Assembly: GCA_026545225.1 (NCBI GenBank)
Contig: CM048850.1
Span: 28,511,797-28,575,796, forward strand
Direction of reading: 5' to 3'
DNA length: 64,000 nucleotides
Source of the DNA: Cornus controversa
Taxonomy: Eukaryota > Streptophyta > Magnoliopsida > Cornales > Cornaceae
This document shows positions 56,081 through 64,000 of this stretch, one piece after another. Under the pieces are notes generated by a model that was not told the DNA's origin, ran no database searches, and saw only the letters and a program-made list of their open reading frames with translations. A program made the position numbers and the translations under genes. Position 1 is the stretch's first letter. Each line of letters starts with the position of its first letter.

Positions 56081-57675
56081 CTACGTTTCAATGCTCGATC
56101 GTTAGGCATTTACTGTACAGAATACTAAATACATTATCACATCTCCATTTTTTTTTTATTAAGTACATAATTGCATATACATTATCGCATTGAACATGTG
56201 ACTATTACACAAATTTTTTTTTTTTTTTTTTGGATAAGTACATAATTGCATATACGTTATCACATTTCCATTCAAGATGTGACTCTATTTTATTTAAATG
56301 AAATTTAATATTTTTTTTATAATTACATAATTGCATATTCATTATCACATTTTCATGAAGATGTGGCTCTATTTCATATAAATGAAATTTAATGGATCAC
56401 AGTCAATGTGGTATTATTTTGATCTATTAAATTTAGCTGACGTGACAATATTTTTTTATTTTTTGATAAAATTTCAAGACTTCTCTAGCATTACTCTTGT
56501 TTTTAATTTAGTAAATTACATTAACATCTCCTAAATAGCATAAATCACTCTTGTGCTTTCAAAAATAACAGTATTGTCTATTAATAAAAATTGTGAAATA
56601 ACAAATATACCCATGTATTTTATTGTTATTTTTTTTATAAAAAAAATCTTGTTTTGTAAAGAGACATTTATACCCCTCCACAACTTCTAAAATTTTGAAT
56701 GAGTAGAGACACAAAACATGACGATGTTGGAGATATATTGATATGTATATTTAGGGTTAAAGTTAAGGTTTGGTTTACAATTTTTCTTTGATATACATAT
56801 GAAACGATATATCAATCTCTTCATTGCAAGGTCTTCCTAGCTTTGTTCCTCTGTTCTCTTCTCGCTTTCTGACAATCCATTACTTCTTCGAATGAGTTAA
56901 AACTGAATTTTATGTTGTGCTGGGTCAGATCTTCCTATATGGTAACCCATAATATGGCCTTTTTTATTTCAGACACAAACAACACAAAAATCTCTAGTGC
57001 GATGTGAGACGCAAATAACTGTAGCAAAGAAAAAAACTTTTCGGCGTAGATGAAGTGCTGAAGTCGATAGTAAATTCTGGTGAAAAGGTAATATCGGCTC
57101 TACGATGATGATTGACTGGATTAACGGCAAGATCTATAGGCGCGATGATAGAAAAAGTGATCTGAATTATGATCAACGACGACCACCAATGTTCTAACAA
57201 TAGCGCAACTCCAATGATGATTTTGGCGATGTGATGACCTCCTCCTATTGTTCTTCTCTTCTTTTCTTTTGGTGATGGTGCGGATTGCATGGTTGGTTTG
57301 TGTTTGGGGTTGGGTGACGGGCTAATGGTGGGTTTCATAGTGGGCTTGTAGTGACATTTTTGTTTTATTTGCTTATTATTTGGGTATACAGTTATTTCCA
57401 TATAGATTTGCTGGGTTGTGAGATTGTATATTGGTGGTGGTTTAGGTGAAGGTAAATGTGTTTTATTTGGGGTTTGGTTTATTTGGGTTTCTTTAATGAA
57501 TAGTAAACTTAATAATGTGAAAGATTTCTTGGGGCTATTTGTGGTTTGATTCGTTTGTTTAAAGCTTCGGTTAATCTATGGATGATGATTTTGGAACTTT
57601 GGTTACTCCATTTCTATAGAGTGCACCACCATTGAAAGATCATCTTGTGAATCATGAATGAAAATATGAATTGAA
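56081..57675. other. KEA upstream region
   Basis: Intergenic. Contains a three-fold local repeat (56158-56400) and no convincing gene. The minus strand is open at 56994-57401, but the predicted peptide resembles nothing known. A KEA promoter must lie in or near 55866-56200, though no clear TATA box is visible. Confidence 0.5.
56158..56400. repeat. Three-fold imperfect repeat upstream of KEA
   Basis: TACATAATTGCATATxCxTTATC occurs near 56164, 56238 and 56324. Units are about 75-85 bp apart and include T-runs, and two of them carry GATGTGxCTCTATTT and ATAAATGAAATTTAAT. Confidence 0.85.
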
Positions 57676-58450
57676 GTCTCTCATCGTGATTAATTAATTA
57701 TCAATTAAAATTATTCCACTTGCAATAGCACAAATCTTAGTAGAATAGGGTCAAAGTGAGGATGTCGAACCACAAAGATTGTTATTACGTTTGTATTGAA
57801 TTTGTAGGATTAATTCTAATTCAATTAAAGAAAGAGATTACTGAATTTTGTTTTAAATCTAAAAATTAACTAAGTGAAGCAAGTAAACTAGAAGTAAGAA
57901 AATCTATAAAGTGAAGATAAGATGAGATAAATCTAAAGTTTTTGACTTCACCACTAACCTTACAATTAATGGTCAATTAAATTAATTATGGAGAATTATA
58001 TCATGCATAAGTTAAGTTTCAGAGGCTACAAGCTCACTTTCAACAGTCAAGAAGATAATATATAATTAAAGCTAAGCATAAACTATCTTCAATTAGTATG
58101 TACCATCTACCTATCTACTCTATTCTAGGGTGTAGAATGGTTCATCTTCTTTAAGCGTAATTCATCAAAAATTTAATTATATATTCAATTAATACCATTA
58201 TGTAATAATCACTCTCATAATCACAGAAAATAAGAGAGATTGAGTTCAATTACAACAACTAAGTATCTAAGACAAGAGAAAAAATCATTGAAACTAAATA
58301 TAAACTTTATTGCTCTATTCTTCAATAATAGAATCCTCTAAATTACACAATCTATGCATGAATATAAAAATCTCCAATAATTAGAACAATCAAACCATTG
58401 ATACTTAGTTAAGGCTACATCAAAACTCTAGTGGAAGTACTAGCCGCTCA
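57676..58450 (-). repeat. LTR-like copy 1 of element D family
   Basis: Read on the minus strand it starts TGAGCGGCTAGTACTTCCAC at 58450 and ends near 57676. It aligns throughout with copy 2 (58451-59223). Shared blocks include TTGACTTCACCACTAAC and CTCTCATAATCACAGAAAAT (plus-strand reading). Confidence 0.8.
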
Positions 58451-59223
58451 TGGTAGTGATCGTGGCTAAGTGTATTAATTAAATTATATCACTTCGCAAT
58501 AGAACGAATTCTTTGCAGAATAAGGCTATCGAAGGGGTGTCGATTCTCTGGGACTGTGGTCTGACTGTATTGGATGGATAAAATTAATTCTAATTAAATT
58601 TAGAAAGAATAGAGTGCTAATTTTGATATTCTAAATTAACTAATGGAAGCAAATAAACAAAAACAAGAGAAACTAAGGAGTGTAGAAAATATGAGATAAA
58701 TCTAAGGTTATTGACTTCACCACTAACTTCACAATCAATGGTCAATTGAATTAACTATGGGGAATTATATCATGCATAAGTGGTGTCAGTGGCTACAAGC
58801 TCACCTCCAACCATCAAGAGGATAACATATGATTACGGCTAAGTCATTGACTATCTTTGATTGGTTTGAGCCATCTACCTAACTACTTTACTCAATGGTG
58901 CAATATGATCCATCTTCTCTAGGCATAATCCATAAAAGCTTTTAATGATATATTCAATGATTACCATTGTATAATAATCACTCTCATAATCACAGAAAAT
59001 AAAAAAGATTGAGTTCAATTACAATAATTAAGTATCCAAGATAAGATAAGAAATCATTAAAACTGAATATATAAGACTTTTATTGCTCAATTCTATAAGA
59101 AGAATCCTCTAAATTACATAATCTATGCATAAATACAAAAATCCCCAATATTAGAACAATCAAACCATTGATGCTTAGTTAGGGCTACGATATCAAAACC
59201 CTAGTGGATGAACTAGCCGCTTA
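58451..59223 (-). repeat. LTR-like copy 2 of element D family
   Basis: Direct tandem neighbour of copy 1. On the minus strand it starts TAAGCGGCTAGTTCATCCAC and ends ACGATCACTACCA at 58451. The right-end grammar (GAATCGACACCCCTTCGATA, then AAGAATTCGTTCTATTGCGA) parallels the LTR end of Athila element C. Confidence 0.8.
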
Positions 59224-60892
59224 TGGTAGAAGAGACTACTTCAACTGTCACGCCCCGGAATCCGGGCCCCGAGACTCCCCCAGACTGACTCGAATCCCGA
59301 GTGTGAACCTGTCCATTAATTCCTAATGGACCATCTTAACCTTTCATTACCACGGAAGTCTAGTCACCCACTTGTAATTACCTATGCACAAGTCAACATC
59401 ACCTAACTTCAATGGCCTCAACCAAACAACCCTTCGAATGCTTCCAACCCACAAATACGAACATATAACTCCTTGTGATTTTATAATTAATGTCTAAAAA
59501 TGAAACCATTGGAAAGAGGGTTGAAAAATACACAATTTTAAAAAAAGAATCATCGAAATCCGATTTGAAACGAAAGAGATATGCCCCTTTGAAGTTGGAC
59601 AAAACACTGTTTGAATAGTGCATACTGTAAAAGGGGATCGATCGCCCAAGGTTGACCGAGGCCAGATTTTGGCCTTTTACAGGGACGATCGATCGCCGTA
59701 AAAGAGGGCAATCGATCTCCGTAAATCCCTGGCGAATTTTTGCAACCCTAATTTAACTATAACTTCACCCAAACTTCAAATTTGAATATCTCACAATCTA
59801 TAAGTCCGTTTGACCTGAAATTTGGCATGGATCATCCTCAACATGTCTAGCATCCAACCCAATTAGAATCATCTAAAAATACCAACCAAAACTTGGGTTA
59901 TATCCAAATCAATGATTATGGGTCGAAAATTAAACCATTACACTAAAACATGCATATCTTCCTCATTTTATATCCAAACAAAGCCCATGACCTATCAAAT
60001 TGAAGCTAATACAATTATCCTTCAATACATATAAATTTTATCCACATTATAAACTCAAAATGGACACTTTTGGGCACGTGTCCCCCCAATGGCTACTCTA
60101 ATGCCTTAATGGTCATCAAGTATATTCACACAACATGCATTTCACATTTGAAATGTAATTCCATCAATTTTTTCTATCATCTTCATTCAAAAACTCATGC
60201 ATACATGTATTCCATAATCCATTAACTCATAATTATCCATACAAGAAGTCATAATCCAAGAGAAAAATAGGTCTATAGTGCCATACTTTTCCAACACATA
60301 CACTTTTCTCAAGAAACACATATCATTCATATAATTTTCCAAGTTTATAGTCATTACAAGAGTTCATACATAAGGTTCAAAATGCAACGCATTCTACCAT
60401 GACTACAACTAGATCATTACCGTGCCACAAGCCGGCACAGATAGCCAAATGTACAAATATCCAAAATGTATCAAAATGCTACTAGAATTCCACTTGGACA
60501 CTTAAGTCCCATCCGTCATTGGCGCCTTATCTGTAAAAGAGTTTAGAATAAAGGTGTGAGCACCACTGCGGCTCAGTAGAGATATCCCAACCCCCCTAAG
60601 TGCCTACTCGACACCACCTACATGAATGCATGTCACCACATTTCATGTATCATTCAACATATGCCATGTTCATTCACAAGCGATGCATATATAAATAAGA
60701 ATGCATTAAGCACGCGTATCATGCTTCACAATTTAAAATGAAAGCAATAACATACCCTCGTTCCTCTCTAGGACTTAACCCGGTACCCTAACATGGTTTT
60801 TGACCAACCATATAACCTGGGACACCTCTCACAACCGTCTCCCGACTTTGGCCCACTCCGCCAACGACATACTTTTGAGGCAATATTTTGCT

Positions 60893-61130
60893 TTACCCAT
60901 TGGTGATTAGACCATATCAGCACCGTCACCACATGTTTGGTTACTCAAGGTGATTAGCCCATATCAGCACCGTCACCGAGTGTTACGCGGCTCAAAGTGG
61001 TTAGTCCATGTCAGCACCGCCACTGAGCATAATTGAATTTAAGGTGATTAGTCCATATCAGCACCGTCACCGAATCATTGAGTGGCTCAAGGTGATTAGT
61101 CCATGTCAGCACCGTCACCGAGCATAATTG
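60893..61130. repeat. Tandem array, about five units of 55-60 bp
   Basis: GGTGATTAGTCCATATCAGC with a following ACCGTCACCGAG recurs at about 60902, 60950, 60999, 61042 and 61092, with variable linkers such as GTTACGCGGCTCAA and ATAATTGA. Confidence 0.9.
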
Positions 61131-61427
61131 ACCCAATTGACCAACACCTAATATAGACCACTCTCCCCGTTTCCTCACAACGGCCCATATATGCATTTCG
61201 AACATATCGTAATCAAGCACTCAAAATTCATGCTTCACAATGCATTCTCTAGTTATAAAGGAACATAGCATGCATTTCATCTCCATAAAACCACACATAG
61301 CCTATATATGAATAACTCATACATATACCCTCTCATATGCATGCAACTTCAAAATTTAGCATGTTTTTCTCATACCACACTAAATGCATAAATTTAGCAC
61401 ATAGAGCTCATATGCATTTAATCATCA

Positions 61428-61512
61428 CACATTTCACATATAATCACATCAATATGTCATACATTTCACATATAATCACATCAATATGTCATACATTTCA
61501 CATTTATCACAT
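61428..61512. repeat. Short tandem repeat, about 36-bp unit
   Basis: CATTTCACATATAATCACAT with a following CAATATGTCATA is present twice, plus a partial third copy. Confidence 0.85.
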
Positions 61513-61950
61513 ATACTCCAAATTGAGCATATTATCATACATACTCACAATTTCTCAATTTATGCACATTGAACCCACATGTTATACTCAACACAAGGTA
61601 CGCTATCTTGCAAGGAAAAGGAACTCAAGAGAAGTAGAACACATCCATCCCTCCCCTCTCACTACCGCAAAACATGCAAAACACAACCTATACCTTCCAT
61701 CATCACCCAAAATCCTAGAATCAACAAGTAGAAGAGAAGGAGAACCCCTACCTCAAAATCCAAGCTTAGAAGTGGAAGACCCAAATTTCACCAAGCTTCA
61801 AACTCCTCCAACGGTAAATTTTCACTGATCAAATCGAAGAGGAGAGTGAGGAGAACAACTTTAATTCTTGGCTTTACCCTCAAATCTCACTTTTAGGCCC
61901 TCAAAACTTAGAGAGAAGGAGAGAAGAGAACTTGTAGAGAGAGAGAGAGT

Positions 61951-63996
61951 GGTAAAGTCTACAGGAAAGAAGAATTTATCAACCTGAAGGAGCATATCCT
62001 CAATAACACCACGAGGTACCTTAACTGAACAATCTGCTAATTGGAGTACCACATTCGTGGGTTTCAACTCACCAAGACCTAGTTGCTCGTAAATAGAGTA
62101 AGGTAACAAGTTGACACTCGCACCTAAGTCAAGCAAAGCTTGCTCAATTTTTTGATCACCTATGGTACATGAAATTATTGGACATCCAGGATCCTTAAAT
62201 TTAGGTGGAGTGCGATGTTGGATGATTGAGCTAACTTGCTCAGTGAGGAAGGCTTTCTTGTGCACATTCAAGTCACGTTTGACCGTACACAAGTCTTTCA
62301 AGAATTTTGCATAAGAGGGGACCTGTTGAATTGCATTGAGAAATGGAATATTAATTTTGACTTGTTTAAACACTTCCATAATCTCATCATAATGATTCCC
62401 CTTCTTAGGCTTTTGAAGTCTTTGAGGATATGGTGCAGTAGGAACAAAGTTCCTAACTGGTGGACTTATTGGAGATGGTGGGTCAAGACTAGGGACTTGA
62501 ATTTCTAACTCAACTTCAGATGTAGTTTTGTCCTCCTTTCTTAAACTGCTAACATGGTCCTTTTCAATTTTCTCATTATGTATAGGCATTTGGACTCCAT
62601 TATTAACTTGTTTACCTAATCTTAGGGTTGTGATAGAATGAACCTGCTCATGTGAAGCAGAAGTGGTCGGGTCACTAATATGAAACTGGCCCTTTGGGTT
62701 AGGCACAGGTTGACTAGGAAACTTTCCCTTCTCCCTCTCTCCTACAACAGTGGCTAATTGACCTATTTGCATTTCTAACTTAGAAATTGACTGACTGGTC
62801 TGTTGCATGAACTGTTGGAGAGTATCCTCTAAAGTTGGTCTTTGTTGAGGCGGGGGAACATACAGAGGGGTATTTTGGGACATGGAAGGATATAAAAATT
62901 GTGTTTGCCCTTGGGGTTGCATAGGTTGCACCCTCTGGTTGTTCCAAGGTTGGTCTTGCCTCCAAGAAAAATTAGGGTGGTTCCTCCAATTAGGATTGTA
63001 TGTGTCAGAATAGGGGCTGCTAAATGGTTTCTTATAGGAATTGAGTGCATTGGCTTGTTCGGTTATACATTCATGAAAAGATGCAATAGATGGACAAGTT
63101 TGCGCTGTATGAGAAGTACTTTCACACAATTGACACATCTCATTAATTGCACGAATAGAAGAATTACTTCCTTTACTCATCTCTATAGCCTCTACTTTCC
63201 TAGTTAGACTAGCTATCCTCGCACTCAAATCGGTCTCCCCTCGGACCTCATAAATTCCTCCCTTTTTGGGTTCTGAGAGCACTGATAGACCACTCCTTTC
63301 AACCCTCCCTGAGTACTCCCATTGTTGAGAGTTCTCTGACAACGCATCAATAAATTTCCATGCGTCATCCTCATTCTTAGACATGAATTCTACCCCACCT
63401 CGTGACTCAATTAGTTGATGATTATAGGGTGACAACCCCTCATAAAAGAATTAAACTAATTGCCACTTGGCAAAACCATGATGTGGACACTTAAGGAGAA
63501 TATCATTAAATTTCTCCCAACATATGTAAAACTCTTCACCCACTTTTTGAGTAAATTGCATGATATTTCGACGAAGGGAGTTAGTTTTGTGCATGGGAAA
63601 GAACTTGGTAAGGAATTTAGTGCATAACCCATCCCATGAATTGACAGACGCGGGTTCCAGTGAGTATAACCAAGATTTTGCTTTCTCTTTCAAAGAGAAT
63701 GGAAATAACCGCAATTTAATTGACTCCTCATAAATATGTTGAAATTGTAGTGTGGAGCAAATCTCTAGAAATTCCTTAACATGGAGGTATGGGTCATCAG
63801 AACTAAGACCTCTAAAAGTGGGCAGTAAATTAATTACCGCCGCCCCTATCTCAAAATGTCCCTGTTGGGTAGCAGGTAACATAATGCAAGATGGGTTTGT
63901 AATCTGCACGGGAGTGTAATAGTCCTTAAGGGATTTAGTTTCAACGGGATCTGCCATCTTGGGTAAAGAAGGATCTCTAACACTAAAATTTTTCAC
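61951..63996 (-). pseudogene. Athila-type gag-protease remnant of element D
   Basis: Minus strand. A gag start-like MADPVETKSLKDYYTP lies at 63957. It is followed by a capsid-like region (FRGLSSDDPYLHVKEFLEI, then LRLFPFSLKEKAKSWLYSL), a CCHC zinc knuckle CQLCESTSHTAQTC near 63130-63090, a Pro/Gln-rich region, and protease with DLGASVNLLPYSIYEQLGLG (near 62134-62075). These match element C in order and sequence, with longer open stretches, so this copy looks younger in this part. It continues beyond the window and is broken overall, with few interruptions in this part. Confidence 0.88.
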
Positions 63997-64000
63997 ACCC

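Larger units (their letters stand above)
59246..61950 (-). mobile_element. Long LTR-like block, family uncertain, within element D
   Basis: On the minus strand the block ends GGATTCCGGGGCGTGACA, a typical plant Ty3/gypsy LTR terminus, at 59246. Toward 61700-61950 it has leader-like CT-rich sequence with a possible splice donor (GAGGTAGGGG near 61753). Inside are about five tandem units of 55-60 bp at 60893-61130 and a CATTTCACATATAATCACAT tandem at 61430-61520. There is no coding sequence. I infer a long solo LTR (2.7 kb), possibly chromovirus-type, but the right boundary shows no clean TG end. Confidence 0.5.
57676..63996 (-). mobile_element. Element D: Athila-lineage Ty3/gypsy fossil with a foreign LTR-like block
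   Basis: Minus-strand Athila-type remains: gag and protease at the right edge (63996-61951, continuing outside the window), then an unrelated LTR-like block (61950-59246), then two tandem LTR-like copies (59223-57676) whose right-end layout resembles the LTR of element C (ATCGACACCCCTTCGATAGC, then GAATTCGTTCTATTGCGAAG). No RT, RNase H or integrase sequence is seen between them. Broken, with several interruptions and rearrangement. Confidence 0.7.

Noticed and set aside
56994-57401. 135-codon minus-strand ORF upstream of KEA
   Set aside because: Composition is low-complexity, there are no recognisable domains, and it has no supporting promoter or conservation evidence.

Overview
This is nuclear DNA of a flowering plant, almost certainly a eudicot. 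The evidence is a spliced host gene with plant-type GT-AG introns, AT-rich intergenic DNA, and Tat-, Athila- and chromovirus-type Ty3/gypsy elements, Ty1/copia remnants, L1-type LINEs, a tRNA-derived SINE and hAT/Harbinger-like MITEs. The very long, transposon-filled introns fit a woody perennial, but the species cannot be read from the sequence.

Layout. Positions 1-8007 hold the 3' half of a Tat-lineage Ty3/gypsy fossil (element A, + strand): pol remains, about 16 tandem units of 50-60 bp, an antisense ORF remnant and a 3' LTR. About 150 bp further on, a second Tat fossil of the same family begins (element B, 8158-10249). It is split by a roughly 12 kb Athila-lineage fossil (element C, 10250-22290) and resumes at 22291-22976. 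An LTR-like block (22976-23700) and a LINE reverse-transcriptase fragment (23705-24395, minus) close this repeat domain.

The one clear host gene lies on the minus strand from 55865 (start codon) to 25260 (stop). It is a K+/H+ antiporter of the KEA4/5/6 group (CPA2 family). I traced 20 exons with consistent phases that give a 569-residue protein. Four introns of 3.4-7.7 kb make up most of the 30.6 kb span, and nearly all their recognisable content is transposon-derived. Intron 19 holds a 443-bp MITE. Intron 17 holds a 1.3 kb MITE-like element and a hAT element with a perfect 8-bp target duplication. Intron 16 holds a SINE. Intron 14 holds a chromovirus 3' end, a LINE and a further MITE. Intron 13 holds a duplicated LTR-like block. 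Intron 7 holds a copia gag remnant invaded by a LINE, a Harbinger-like element, another LINE tail and a 1.74 kb hAT element. A 71-codon upstream ORF ends in a TAATG overlap with the KEA start codon.

From 55866 to 57670 is upstream DNA with a three-fold local repeat. From 57676 to the right edge is a second Athila-lineage fossil (element D, minus strand): two tandem LTR-like copies, an unrelated LTR-like block carrying about five tandem units, then gag and protease remnants that run off the window.

No bacterial-type system, CRISPR array, rRNA gene or free-standing tRNA gene is present. I did not find a convincing new multi-gene system. The observations most worth following are the upstream ORF overlap on KEA, the 39-bp perfect inverted repeat with GATGCATC palindromes in the Athila fossil, the antisense ORF and tandem array of the Tat fossil, the shared terminal hairpin of three LINE tails, and the run of two-copy tandem duplications through the KEA region.
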